Translations under genes and position numbers: made by a program
In this document: positions 50,167 through 62,946 of the stretch, one piece after another
Position numbering within the stretch: the stretch's first letter is position 1
Layout: every line of letters begins with the position of its first letter
Notes under the pieces: generated by a model
Database searches by the model: none
What the model was told of the DNA's origin: nothing
What the model saw: only the letters and a program-made list of their open reading frames with translations
NCBI RefSeq assembly: GCF_963675165.1
Contig: NC_087390.1
Span: 165,001-229,000, forward strand
DNA: 64,000 nt
Direction: 5' to 3'
Source of the DNA: Halichondria panicea
Taxonomy: Eukaryota; Porifera; Demospongiae; Suberitida; Halichondriidae

Positions 50167-53100
50167 TTAGTCCACTGTCAGGTTGAGTAGTGTGAGCACA
50201 GTCTCAAAGCTAGGCCTGTCCCTCGGTTCTCCTTGCCAACACTTTTGGGCAATCCTCTGGTAGTCATTGGGCACGCCCTCAGGGAAGAGTGGGCGTCGCC
50301 CCATGAAGACTTTCATGGCTAATAGGAACGGCTTGTCGTCACTCGGAGAGAGCTCTGAGAACGGTTGATCACCCGTACCCACCTCACACATGACAATACC
50401 TGCATGGGAGTGTGTGTGAGAGGTGTGAACAGTAGAGGGGGTGGGCTAATCACTGATTTTCTTACCAAATGAGTAAACGTCAGCAGCTTGAGTGAACTCT
50501 AGTTTCTCGTTAGCCTCAGGGGCCATGTACATTTGAGGGGCTTCATTCTGTGACTGTGTGTGGTCACTGGCAGCATTCTGTGTCTCCCATAGTCCCTGTG
50601 TGTGTGGGCGTGTGGTGTGTATGTGTGGGGTAGATGAGTTATAGTTGAGACAGAACTAATTTACAAACATATTTAGTACTTTCTGTCTACTATAAATAAT
50701 ATAGCAACAATGTACGTACATATACAGACAACTAATGACAGAGCTATGTACAGTGTATACATTGTATGAGAATAAGTACTTACAAAGCCTCCTACTTTAG
50801 CGTTGAGATGCTGACCCATGAGAATGTTCCGTGGTACCAGGTTTCTGTGCAGAGTGTTGTGAGAATGCAGGAACACCATCCCCCGGCACACGTCCCTCAC
50901 CTGAGGGGGGGTGGGGCTATACACTTATAGCGTACACACAACTGCGTACAATCTGCCTTAATTCACAAGACAATACACAGAAGAAGCATCTTTGAGCGGT
51001 CATAACTTTAGTTCCGTTGGTCCTATCACATTTTTAAAGCGCTCGTTGAGATGGTGTCTTAAAACTAAAAATTCCTTTTCCAAAAATAATAAATTATGGC
51101 CCGTTCTAAATTTGAGATTTGAGCATACCATCTGAAAGAGCTCCTTTTAAGCTTTCAGAAAATCAGAAATTGTTGAAATTGGACCATCAGAACTCTAGTT
51201 ACAGAGTCAACTCTAAAATGCCAGGGACCCTACAAGCGTATGTATCACTCACAATGGAGACCCTCTGTTTCCATTCCAGTGTTAATCTGTCCTCGTGTAG
51301 AACGGAATGGAGACTGCCCCTACTCATCAGCTCAGTGATGACCACACACTGTCTCGTGTCAGGATCTACTAGACAACCCATGAACAGGACCACCCACGCA
51401 CACTGTAGCTGGCTGTGTGTGTGTGTGGGGGGGGGGCAATCAAGCTCTTAATAGGGAAGCTACTAGTATGAGGCATTTGAACCAAAAATGGCGTCTCAGG
51501 CGTGGCTACTACAGCAATTGATGACGTTGCGACCACCAAAAAACTTTAATTTGGCTATTTTAAATCTGGTGATCTTTGGTAAAATTCGCCAAATCGCCAA
51601 ATTAAAATGCTCGCTAAATTTTCTCGTTACACGTATGGTACATATATTTCTAACACTATATCAGTTGCGTACACACTATAACTATAGCATATACATCATT
51701 AGTTAATACCTGATAACATCAATCTCTTGATAGAAGGTTTGATACACCTCTGGCCCCCATCCCCCCACACCTCTCACAACCTTCACAGCCACGGGGAGAT
51801 GCCGGTACGTCCCTTGGTATACGTCGAAGAATTTGTTGACTGTCTGGTCAATATTGAGCATGGAGCTGGTGATCTGTGCAGGCAAGATATTCAATTAATG
51901 AATAAAATCACTATTATAATATAAGTATAATTATATAGTATGTACAGCTTAGCAAGCTACATGTACTTTCAAGATCGAGGCCATAAATTGACCAAAATAA
52001 CATGTTTAAAGTTATAGACAATTTATATATAGATACAGATAATTATGTGTCTGAGGCTTACCCAGCTACACTCAATCATTACCACATTTGTATCGCAGCT
52101 TAGAATAATTATTCACAGAAGTGTAAGTGCTCCATATAGCAGTATGGTAATAAGGCCCACCTCATACTGAGTGTTACCAACCAGCCAGCTCGTACGTGTC
52201 TTGACTCCGGACCTCTCCCCCACACCGCTAGAGTCTGGCTGCTCATGTAACGATAACCGCCCCTCTATGTGGTGGGCCACCATGAGCGACTGTAGTCTGT
52301 GCAGCTCCTCAGAAAGGGTGTGGTTGCGAGACAAGAGCAGTTCACAATTACCCTGCAAGAGTAATTTATGGGCTAGTCAAAAACATTCTGTACAAATAAA
52401 GCAAGACTGTGAAACATTTCAGATTGTAATTAAAAATTATTCTACCGCAATAGGTTAAACGTCACTATCCTGAGCTGTACGAATATTTAAAATACGAAAT
52501 ATTTAAATGGATAGTTGATACGAAAATGTGCCCCAATGAAAATTACCCGCTACACGATAAATAAGTATACCTGTGTTGATGAGAGGTCCTCACTGGTCTC
52601 AGTGAGACTCTGCCTCAGTGTGTTCAGCTCCTGTACTACTTCTTGGTATCTGTATTAGCAGGATGGGGCAGTAACATTTTGTGATATTTCTAATTTTGTG
52701 ATATTTCGCTTACTTTGCTTGTGGTACAGTGTCGACCTCTGACCCCTCTCTCTCGTTGTCCTTGCTAAACGTACCCTGCCGAGTCAGCACACCACCCTCA
52801 CTAACCTCACTAACCTCACAACTCACACTAACTCCACCATCCACACTATAAGAATAGCACACGTACATGAGACACATACAACAGCAGTAAACCAATTACA
52901 AGCCCTACCGTACAGCGGGTATATTTCGAGGGTATAAATGTTAGCGGTTTTCGCTGATTAAGCATGTATCGCGAACATTTATACCCACGAATTTAATATC
53001 ACATGCATGCATGCTGCAAAAAGGCTACTATTCCGCGAAAATTAAATTTGTAAAAATCTTTCAAATGGTCTTTCTGCGAAAGTTTATACCCTCGAAATAT

Positions 53101-56100
53101 AGCTATGTGGTATACAGTAGCGCTATAATTATTGTACCTTTGTTGCTTGTGAGTGGGTGTGCTTGACTCATTGTCTGCAGTCAACAGTTCCTGTTCTTCT
53201 TGCCGTTTGAGATACAACGCTGTGTGATAAGTGTGGGGGTGTGTGATGAGTGTGAGGTGTGATACTTGTGCTCCACTTACCCATTATAGTTTGCTTCAGG
53301 TCTGTATTCTCGGACAAGGAAAGGGGTGTGTCTCCGTCATTATCAGGCTGATGAATATCCGCTCCATACTCTACCAGAACCACACAAATGCCTCGACTAT
53401 TCCTACACAATAGTACATGCACTTTACATGACATTACGTGTACACTGAAGGTTCCACTGCTGGCTGTCAATATTACACACGATATTTGAACGGCCATAAC
53501 TCGTGTTAAAATTATCCAATTTCAACGATTTTTTGATTTTCTAAAAGCTTAGAAGGAGACCTTTCAAATGGTATCATCAAAGTTCATATTTGGGAGATGA
53601 AAGAATTTGCCAATTTCGGCCAAATACCATGGATTATAGCCCATGGTCCAAGGCCGAAAAATGAGAAATTAGGGCCCCTATCGGATTTTGGATTTAAACA
53701 TACCATTTGAAAGGTCTCTTTCTAAACTTTCAGAAAATCCTGAAATTAACTTTATTGGACCAACGGAACTAAAGTTATGGCCGTTCAAAGATGCTCTATT
53801 TAACGAGTTCTGGACTTGAACTATCTCTACACACATTATTAAGTCATACACAATAATTATACTTTGCATACCTGTGAGCTGCGATGTGTAGGGGGGTCAG
53901 TTTTTGCGTCCCCCCAGCCAACTGCGGGTCAGCCCCTCCCTCCAGTAGCAGTCGACACGTCACCACATTCTCCTCTTGTGCAGACAGATACAGAGCAGTG
54001 AATCCACTGGTTTGGCGGATGTTGGGATCCGCCCCTTTCTGGAGAAGGTATTTAACGAGAGGGGTGGAGCCAGCTTTGGTAGCATGCATGAGTGGAGTCC
54101 ATCCGTCTGCATCTTGTACATTGAGGTCAGGGGTCAAATCAGTGAAATAGAATAGTGCCTAAAGGAGAAAAATAAGCAAATCACCAGCTAGAGAAAATAT
54201 TAGGAATTTAACTTTCGAGGAAAACGGTAATAATTATAGCGAGGCCAGCCTCACTCTAGCCTAGGCTACTATTTGAGACGTACCTCGATGGACTCTGTTG
54301 AGTTGCACGCTCTATGTAATGGTAGCTCTCTCTTGGAGTTGGCAATGGAGACATCAGCTTTGTGTTGGAGGAGGAGTCTAACACGAGGCATGAAGTGACA
54401 CCTGTGATAGTCGTGTGATAGTCATGTGATAGTCATGTGATACCGTATAGCAGGTATTTTTTTGTATAAATATTTCTCAGAATAGTGACAATTTCACCAT
54501 ACGAAAATAACTCACTATACGGTAGTTGTGTACACATAAGAGGAGTGCTTACCTGGTGGCCACCATGATTGGTGTATCCCCAAGGCCATTTTGTACGTCT
54601 TTGAGCATGCTCACAGGAGAGGATAGCAGGAACTCAAGCGTCTTGTCGTGCAGGCCGCCCTTAGCTTCTTTCATGCACGCAAAATGGAGAATAGTGTCTC
54701 CCTCCTTGTCTACCGTCTTCCAATTAGCCCCACGTTGCATCAAGAACAGTACAACGTGCAGCTGGAGGAAAGAAATGACTACAAGAGGAGTCTACGTAGC
54801 CACACCCACCTGTCCACAATAGGCGGCCATGTGTATAAGTGTAGAGCCAGTACTACTACTAGCATAGTTGACTGATATGCCGGCCTGTAGTAGGACGTGT
54901 AGGGCTTGTACGTTGCCTCCACAGCATGCGGCTATTGCCTTGTCACTGGCGGACATTGAAGGGGGTGTGGCCTCAGGGAGGGAGAGGTCAGGGTTCACAC
55001 GCTGGGCAGCAGCTGAGAGGATACACGACACATACCCCACATAACTACCATGATTAACATTAAGCATACAGTAATATAATAATTGATGAGATAAAAGTGC
55101 CTTTGCTATTATTTGTTTTAATAAGCATCACTAGTTTTTAATCCACACAGCATACTAACTTACCCATCATCTTGGCAGCCAGTTCAGGGGAGGCCATTGA
55201 GAGTGGTGTCCTGCCCTCCTTGTCTTGTTGAAGCACGTCTGCCCCACTCTCTATCAGGAATATTGCAATCTCCCCGCTTTCTTTGTGAGCTGCCCAATGG
55301 AGGGGACCTATGTTTTGTGAGGCTCCTTGTAGTTGTATGTTGGCCCCTCTTCTCACCAGCGCCTTCACTAGGTCCAGCTGTCCAGCTCTGGCAGCGAGGA
55401 AGAGTGGAGTGATACCTGTGTGTGTGTGTGTGTGTGTGGGTGTGTGTGTGTGTGTGGGGGGGTGTGTGCGTGTGGTGTGTGTGAGTGTGTATTAAGTGAG
55501 AGGACTGCCTGGCTAAAATGAAATACTTGCTCAGACAGATTGTATCGTGTTACTTCACTACATTATAAAACCGTCTCTATTTATCGTTTATGTATTTTAC
55601 TCAACTGGAAACTATAATTATACTAACAAATAACAAACCTTCTTTGTTGGGTATGTTGGGATTGGCCTTATTCTCCAATAAACTGAGTGCAGAGTCCACT
55701 AGACCGCGCTCACAAGCAACTAATAAGGGGGTTTCCCCGTCCTTGTTCTGTACGTCAATATTCGAGCTCTTAGTCGCCAATAACTTGACAATATCCGGGT
55801 TTCCAATAGCATTGTGCAGTGGTGTGTAACACTCCTCATCCGGGACGTCTGGATCTGCCCCTCTCTCTAACAAGACCTCCACACATCTTTCTAGGTTAGT
55901 ACGGGCAGCTAGCTTGATAGCAGTCCATCCCTTAGAGCACTTGTAGTTGATGGGCATACTGTTTCCATGATATTCCTCAGACGTTAGGAATAAACTTAGA
56001 ATTTTCGATCGCTCCAAATCTTCCGAATCTTCTTGCGTTCGAACCGTTGAGTGTAGAACGGTTGAGTTGTCTTTCTTGAGGATGCTTGGACGAGCGCCAT

Positions 56101-56317
56101 TCTCCCAGAGAAGTTTTACAATATCGTAGCTCCCCAACATGGCGAAGTTATGTAGGAGAGAGGAGCCATCCGGTTGTGGTTGAGTGACTGCAGCCGGGTT
56201 CGACTGAGAGAGGGCCTTCTGAATAGCGTCCATGGCTTCACCATTTCTAAACAGACGGACTAGATTAGCGAGGTCCCCCAAGCCGACGGCATCAGTATCT
56301 TCTGTACTTTCAGCCAT
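50167..56317 (-). CDS. ankyrin-repeat protein with C-terminal TKL-like pseudokinase, 16 exons
   Basis: Exons (5' to 3'): 56317-55639, 55415-55164, 55012-54810, 54761-54553, 54401-54284, 54158-53872, 53402-53281, 53219-53138, 52845-52714, 52649-52571, 52352-52161, 51873-51710, 51412-51253, 50900-50784, 50595-50466, 50399-50167; about 1052 residues. Residues about 1-640 carry many ankyrin repeats (DGSSLLHNFAMLGSYDIVKL, YTPLHNAIGN, DGETPLLVACERG, DGWTPLMHATKAGSTPLVKY, LTPLHIAAH). Then a Ser/Glu-rich linker and coiled coil, and a kinase fold: VAVKVV lysine present, ITELMSRGSL, MYMAPEA, ADVYSFG and DRPSFETVL. HRD reads HRN (LHRNLVPRNILM) and DFG reads GFG (AKVGGFGLW), and the Gly loop is degenerate. 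Ankyrin-then-kinase order resembles TNNI3K or ILK; orthology is not claimed. Confidence 0.88.
52908..53115. repeat. foldback element, type C (ankyrin-pseudokinase intron 8)
   Basis: The ends are ACCGTACAGCGGGTATATTT and CTCGAAATATAGCTATGTGG; the second end is decayed. A related shorter element of another type lies at about 52440-52560 (ACCGCAATAGGTT to AATTACCCGCTACACG). Confidence 0.75.
53480..53800. repeat. foldback element, type A (ankyrin-pseudokinase intron 6)
   Basis: Contains the central ACCATGGATTATAGCCCATG palindrome and both arms, with TTTCAAATGGTATCATC on the left and CATTTGAAAGGTCTCTTTCT on the right. Confidence 0.8.
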
Positions 56318-56542
56318 TTTATGTAGGTTAAGTAAAGGTCGTTTTTAGGGTGACGCCCATCTTTAACCTTTGAAGCGGTTTGATTCGAGGCCATCTATTT
56401 GTAACTAATGTAGAATCCGCGGCTTCATATTGAGAGAATGCCAACCTGCGCGGTCTCTTTTCGAGGCAATCAATTTCACTTTGGCACTCAATATACAAAA
56501 TTTGCATAGATTACATTGAGAAATGTATACAGAAACGTAAAA

Positions 56543-57363
56543 TCAAAATCTCAGTTTCTGGAAAAACCAGCGATTCTTTCCCGTCTTGTGTCTGCAAAAA
56601 ATAAAAATAAACTTGTCAATTTTGGCTCAGCCAACACAGCATTAAATTCTTCACCTTTCTTCGAACTTTTTGCGTATCTCCACTTTCGCCTTCTTTCTGG
56701 TCTTGCCATCTCTGAGTGAGTCTTTGTTACACAGTTGTTTGTCCAGTACCAGATCCACTGAGTACCTGAAATAAACACCCACGAGTTGAATTTAATCATT
56801 TATAACAGGAAACATTACCTATACGAACAAACATACACTATAGCTATATCAACCTGAGCTATATAGATGCTATTAGCTACATACAATGAGGACGTATGAA
56901 AGGCTTTTGATGTGTGGAAGTGATTATAAGATCAATGCAAACATACCAAACTTTTTCAAAATAAGACCCTCCTTCAAATTGTGCGCTCATGGACATTACC
57001 CCATTAACTATAGCACCATTTGCTATTCCTTGTTTTGCATACACTAGCCTTGAAAACGTAATTATTAAAAAGCGGTGCTTTATTTAGAAAGTATAGTGAC
57101 GAACATACGTACCTGGTGGGCATGAGATGGTTGTAGTTGAGAACCTTCATAAAAGGCTTAATTCGTGTTCTCTTGGAGACCTTCTTCTTGCTCATTCGCT
57201 TCGTCACTTTAAGTGGGTACTTCTCGATGCCAGCCACTAGAGCGTGCCCGTAAGGTCTGTCATTGCTGCCATCATCATGAGTCTTGACAACCAGAGCCTT
57301 CCTACCAGAATAACGTCCACTCAGGACAACCACCACCTTTCCACTCTTGAGGATTTTACCCAT
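56543..57363 (-). CDS. RPL27: 60S ribosomal protein L27 (eL27)
   Basis: Structural protein of the large ribosomal subunit. Coding exons (5' to 3'): 57363-57113, 56765-56655 and 56591-56543, giving 136 residues, exactly the human length. Matches include [55 protein letters not shown] and the C-terminal [15 protein letters not shown] 5' non-coding exon ends at 57515 (ACGTG followed by GTAAGT), and the coding exon begins 11 bases before ATG. Divergent to RAB18, and tandem behind the ankyrin-pseudokinase gene. Confidence 0.96.
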
Positions 57364-57514
57364 GGCGATGCTACCTGTGGAATGACAATTACTTCAGTGA
57401 ATAAATTGTATAATTATTATTACACATATAAAAGGATATTGTATGCAGCGGTCAGTACACAATAATTACTGTATGCAATGCTTATACAAGGTGATTAATA
57501 AAGATAATACTTAC

Positions 57515-57545
57515 CACGTTGACTTGGGGGAGAAAGGAGGACTCA
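57515..57545 (-). promoter_or_regulatory. RPL27 5' non-coding exon with terminal oligopyrimidine-like tract
   Basis: On the minus strand the sequence CCTCCTTTCTCCCCC (57540-57526) lies just upstream of the first donor (57514). This is what a 5'TOP tract of a ribosomal protein mRNA looks like, implying mTOR-dependent translational control. The exact start site is inferred. Confidence 0.55.
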
Positions 57546-57684
57546 AGTGCACATGCGCCAACTTAAAGGTCAAAGTCCGCTCAGTTCGTTTTAACCCTTT
57601 AGTGGGCGTACTTTAATAATTATTGCTGATCTCAGCAAATTAATCCTGTTTATACAAGTGGACAAAAGATCAACTCAAAAGGCT
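57546..57684. promoter_or_regulatory. shared divergent promoter region of RPL27 and RAB18
   Basis: About 140 bp between the presumed RPL27 transcription start and the RAB18 start codon. No TATA box is clearly placed for either gene. Confidence 0.5.
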
Positions 57685-58884
57685 ATGGACACTGTTAATC
57701 TAAAGCTGTTAATCATTGGAGACAGTGGCACAGGGAAGTCCAGGTAAGAGCTACGCCTCATGCGTACATAATAAGTCATTATCACTTCATTATTAGCTTT
57801 TTAGCTACATACTTGTCTGTCTTGTTTACGTTGTATCAAAATTGTCAAAGAGGTTGTATGAACAAATCCTTCCCCACACACAGTTTGCTGTTGAGGTTCA
57901 CCAACGACACATTTGATCCAGACGTCTCAGCCACAATAGGTAAATCAATTTAATAGCGTCAGTATTGTCCTGCTCTAACCGGTTAACCATGGGCCTATCT
58001 ATATCTCTAAGGTGTTGATTTTAAAGTGAAGACGCTGGTTATTGATGGGCGAAGGTCAAAACTTTCGATATGGGTGAGTAATTTTTGACTTTGTGTAGAA
58101 TTAGGTTCTCTTATTAATGATAACCCTCTCAGGACACGGCTGGACAGGAGAGATTTCGTACACTCACACCCAGCTACTACCGCGGAGCTCAGGGGGTTAT
58201 TCTAGGTGAGCCAAAACTGAACACAAAGTCATTCATTTATTTAATCATTGTATGCTAAGTCCCATTTCATTCCACACACACACCCACACACCCACACACG
58301 TGTAGTCTACGACGCCTGCTCAAAAGATAGTTTCGAAGGATTGGAGGTTTGGCTGAACGAACTGGACACATATGCTACAAAGAAAGATCTCATTAAGATG
58401 CTCGTGGCCAACAAGATTGATAGGGTGACGCATGTACAATGCATTTGTTAGCTCCAAATTTTGTTCTAGATCATTTCTTTCTTACAACATACATTAAGAG
58501 TGTGTGCTGTGTGTATCATCTCATTGCCATTGCAGACGTCAGAGAGACAAGTGTCCAGATCAGATGGTCTACAGTTTGCAAGAAGGAACTCTATGCTGTT
58601 CATTGAAGCAAGGTAGAGTACATGCAATGGCCATGTATGCTAGGCAGTCACACACTCCCCACAGTGCCAATATTAACTACCCCCCCACACACACACACAC
58701 ACATACCCCCTACAGTGCCAAGACGAGGGACGGTGTACAGGAAGCTTTCGAGGAGCTGGTACACAAGATTCTCCAGACCCCCTCCCTGTACACGGTGGCT
58801 GGGGATGGAGGAGGGGACGGCTTCAACGTGGCTCAGTCACATGACCAGACGGAGGGCGGATGGTGTGCGTGTAACCTCACTTAA
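57685..58884 (+). CDS. RAB18: small GTPase RAB18
   Basis: Rab GTPase of ER and lipid-droplet traffic. Exons 57685-57743, 57884-57939, 58012-58073, 58133-58205, 58306-58424, 58536-58612 and 58716-58884; 204 residues (human 206). G motifs: GDSGTGKSS (P-loop), ATIGVDFKVK (switch I), [20 protein letters not shown] (switch II), NKID and EASAKT. Human RAB18 identity is high across these blocks ([12 protein letters not shown]). The C-terminus is CACNLT in place of the human CSVL-type end; it can be read as a CXC-like or CaaX-like prenylation site. The frame for exon 6 was chosen because it alone gives [13 protein letters not shown]. Confidence 0.95.
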
Positions 58885-59005
58885 ACCAAGTCCTTATATA
58901 CATGTGCAGTATATTATACATCAGGACTCCGTCTGATTAATTGTGTTTTGTGTGTGTTACATGTATTGTGATAATTATAGTCTTTATTGTTAAATTTGTT
59001 TCATG

Positions 59006-59011
59006 AATAAA
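59006..59011 (+). terminator. poly(A) signal of RAB18
   Basis: AATAAA 122 bases past the RAB18 stop, in the convergent gap to ANKAR (58885-59137). Confidence 0.55.
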
Positions 59012-59137
59012 TTTAAAGTTGGGTTACAGTTTATATAATTATGTCATTGCATGGACAATGTAAATAAAAAACCGAAAAATGAACAATAATTAAGAATTAA
59101 AACTAATGCCAAAAATTAGCTACACAGAAATTACAGA

Positions 59138-62100
59138 TTATGCTATATCATGTTTGATTGCTAAACTCTGAAGAGTCACTGTTCTTTGGTCAGAATTTTT
59201 AACCCCTAGAGTCCCAGCTATAGTTTGTCGTCGTTTCGCAGGAAGTACAACTCGTGCTCCAGATTCCACCGGAAGTGAAGTCTTCCGATTCGCGAGGAAA
59301 TTGACTTCAACTTTCTTGTCAAATTTATGAGTCATTCGATTGTGACCAAATTGAATGCTCTGCTGTTGCCGTGAGTCCCTGCTCTCTCGACGGCTCTGCT
59401 GGGGGTGCTCTGTGGGGGGTACACTTGTGTGAACATAAGTTAGCAGAGGCTACAGTTATATAGAATGTATACATGTATATACGTGCAGTGTCAATGATTG
59501 TAGTAGGTGGTTTAGTGTCGTGTGTGTGTCTATAATAGTATACATACATGCAGACTCTCTGACACAACATACAAACGATCTAAATTACTGACAGACGCTT
59601 AATTAACGAATGTCAAACTGTATTCTAGGAAAATGTTCCTATGTGTGAGTGGGCGTGGTACTCACCGTTACCTGGTGTTGGTGACTGCACTCGTCTCCCT
59701 GTAGCTACGGAGGGACCACCTCTCACTGTCAAACTGTGAACACACACAGAGAGAGCATCACACTAGTAAGCTAGCACTGATAACAATTATGAGCTATTGT
59801 AACAGTACATTGTACAAATATCAAACATACGTAAAGTATATACAGGTTACCACTAGTGCGCACATAAAAGCCCATTAGATGAACAAAAGCAAATTAACTA
59901 AAAACCTGCACAAGCACATACACATTGGACACACACTCAGTACACTGCTAATAATTATATATATAATTATACACAGAAGTCAACCACCCCTCACCTCAAT
60001 GCAGGGAGTCCCAAGTCAGCAATATAACTCCAGTTAGTCAGGAATTTGTGAGACACAACAATCGTACCGACGTGACACTTGAACTTGTCGTACAGCTCGG
60101 GAGAATCGCGGAACATTCCCGTAATAAATCGAGCAGCTAAGGGGTTAAATGTGAAATACCCCAATGCTACGGCACAGTTTTCACTGACAGGTCCACTTCC
60201 GTTAGCGAGATTTCTCATCAAATGTTCCAGACTTCCTGCCAAAACAAGAGTGTTGGGGATCCCTTCACCAGTGTGGGCTAAACTAGCGATAAACTCTGCA
60301 CTTTGAACTTTGATACTCTCCATCTCAGAGGTCAAAAGGTCAGATAAAAGGCGGAGTCCCCTCACGGCAATGTCTACAGAGCGGACACCAACCAGTAGCT
60401 TGGACAGAACAACCACTTGAAAGGCAGCATGTACTTTGTGAAATTCCTCTTTCGAATCGAGAAAAGGTCTGAAATTCGAAATGTGAATAGAACCGATTGT
60501 TTTCAACTTCTCAATCTTTTTGGGGTTGTTAAAAGCCATCACAGAGAGACAGTATCCACCCAGCAATCTCACTGATGAGTCGGAAGATGACAAAAACTTG
60601 AACACTGTGAGATAGGAGAAACCACGATGTCTAGCCAGCAAACTATCGTTTTCTTTATTGTCGAGAACCAGTTTAGCCAGTGCACAAGCCGCTTCCACGC
60701 GCACAATCTCACAAACTTGATTGGACGATACTATAGCAGCGAGTATATCCACCCCTCGAGCGGTACCAATCTTCCTCTGTGTTTCTGCGTTTGGTACGAG
60801 AGCTGGCTTCATGCAGATTGCAGCCAGAGTGTGAATAACGCTCAGACAGACTTTTTGTGAAGCCGGCGATGACAGTACATCTAGTAGTGGTTTCACACCC
60901 CCAACTTTGAGAATTTCGAGCTGATTATCGCCCAATTCGCTTGCCAAACAGCCCAAAGCTTCGGAGCAGACGTAGTTCAATCTCTCATGGTTTACGATGA
61001 GCATGTCCACCAATAGAGCTAGTCCTATCTGAGCGGCAATATAGCGTTTATTACTGATCAGTTCCCCGGCTATCTCCCACAGGGCACACCCCCCACACAC
61101 CTTCACCGTGGGGGCACGCATTCTGAGCAGTCGTTTCAATAGCTCAATGCAATGAGGGTCTTCTTTTAACTCTTTCTGAGCTGGTTGACAGTTAGCGGCG
61201 ATGGCTTCGATGGCTTGAGCAGCACTATTGTGTACTGGAGGGTCACGAGAGCGGAGAAGAGCCACTAGATGAGGTACAGCACCTTCCGTGAGAGCAAGCA
61301 TCTGGTTGCCATGGTTATCCTTGACCAGACACCGTATGGTATGTGCCGCACACCCCCTGTGGAAAGAACTCCAGATATTATACGGTTATAATGAAGGTAA
61401 GGAATAGTAGATTTATGCAATGAATTGAAACGACATTGTGTAGTAGTAGCTCAGTGTGTATGAAAAGTTGAGTCCGAAAACAATCACTGATCTAAACATA
61501 CTGTCATCATTAGGTATTTATTTCTAAGAGCTAGCTACAAAATGCCTTTTTCATTGTAAGAATGCTAAAAGTTAACGATCAAAACAGGCCCATTTTGGAA
61601 AATCATCAAGGCTACTTTTCTTCAAAATGTACAATCACTAATTAAATTCTACACAAACTCACTGGAGGCACGACTGACGAGATTGAAGTAACGATATAAG
61701 GATGGGCGTCACCGACAACTCTGACGCTGCATTCTGATTGGACGCTTGATCCGTACACAGGATCCCCACACAGGCACAGGCAAACGTCCGAACATCATCT
61801 TGTTCCGATTTCAATAGCTTAACGAGATGAGGTAGAGCTTTAGCTTTAGCAATGACTTCTCGATTATCCGCATTAAATCCAAGATCAGAGAGCACCAAAC
61901 AGGCGGAGGCTTGCACACGATCGTTGCTAGAGGCTAACAGAGGTACTACACTTGGGATAGCATCGGACTCTAGTAGAGCCGTCTTGACAGGTTCAAGGTT
62001 CGATAAATTGGACAATACTTGAATAGACATCCGTTTTAAGCCATTTTCTTTCTTGAGCAGCTTCACAAGGAGCGATATCACGTTGTATTCGATAACTCGA

Positions 62101-62946
62101 TCAACTTGACCAGCAACTTTCCTCGTGAGAGCGTCTAAAATCCTAGCAGCTGACAGGGCATGTTCTGACGAATCACTCGATAGCATCTCGACAAATACTT
62201 CCCAAATGTTAGAGTTAGCGCTCTGAATGCTGATGAGGTACTCGAGTAGTTTAACGTGATGGTGTAGTACAATCATGTGCACTGGAGAGAGGCTGAAACC
62301 ATTGGTTACTGTGAGAGTGGCTCCAAAGTCGACAAGCCTCTTGAAGGTATCGTAACAATCATTCTGAGCGGCTAGTAGAAGTGGGGTGGAGCTTGCTTTG
62401 TCCGCTGTAGTTAGCTCGAGAAACGATTCATCGGCAGAGATAAGATGACTGACAATCGCTTGGTAGTTGTGGAAAGCGGCGTAATGAATTGGAGCCCATC
62501 CATTACCGTCTTTAGCTCCTAGCTCAGCTCCGTAGTGTTGCAAGCAGCATACAGTGTCCAGCCCACCAGATTGGCTAGCTAGATGAATGGATTGCGTTTC
62601 TTTCGGGTAAGTACATGGATCGCCCACAACTTGACTGACATTGCAACCACTGAGTAATAAAGCTGATGCTACATCACTGTGACCATTCACTGCAGCGTAG
62701 TGTAACAAGGACATGCCTTTCTCATCAGTCTTATTCAAGCGTGTCTGTGTGCACCGCTTGAGCAGTGAGGTCACAGCCGAGAGAAGTCCTTTCTCTATAC
62801 TTAACTGGAGGAGGGCTATATTGTTCTTAGCAGTCGAGACTTGGCGAGGACCGAGTAGTTTTCGGAGGAGGTCTTGAACTCGAGATTCAGTGAGGGCCGG
62901 TTGACGAGCAGATTGTGATCGCAGCTCAGCCATCATGGCATGGACC
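59138..62946 (-). CDS. ANKAR: ankyrin and armadillo repeat protein (ANKAR), 3' exons
   Basis: Exons (5' to 3'): 62946-61663, 61356-59995, 59733-59672, 59409-59138, phases agreeing. The first exon has ankyrin repeats (MSLLHYAAVNGHSDVASALL, NGWAPIHYAAFHNYQAIV, STPLLLAAQNDCYDTFKRLV) followed by armadillo repeats (LLKKENGLKRMSIQVLSNLS, VVPLLASSNDRVQASACLVL). The second is almost wholly armadillo repeats. The last two encode a basic, Gln/Arg-rich tail. Ankyrin then armadillo in this order is the ANKAR layout. From the first in-frame ATG (62936, MMAELRSQ) the product is 989 residues, shorter than vertebrate ANKAR. The exon opens with a good acceptor, so earlier exons, coding or not, should exist beyond it. 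I see none up to 64000. Confidence 0.85.

Noticed and set aside
58504-58936. Alternative frames over the RAB18 3' exons
   Set aside because: Only the frame giving [13 protein letters not shown] and then AKTRDGV matches RAB18; the longer open frames include intron sequence.
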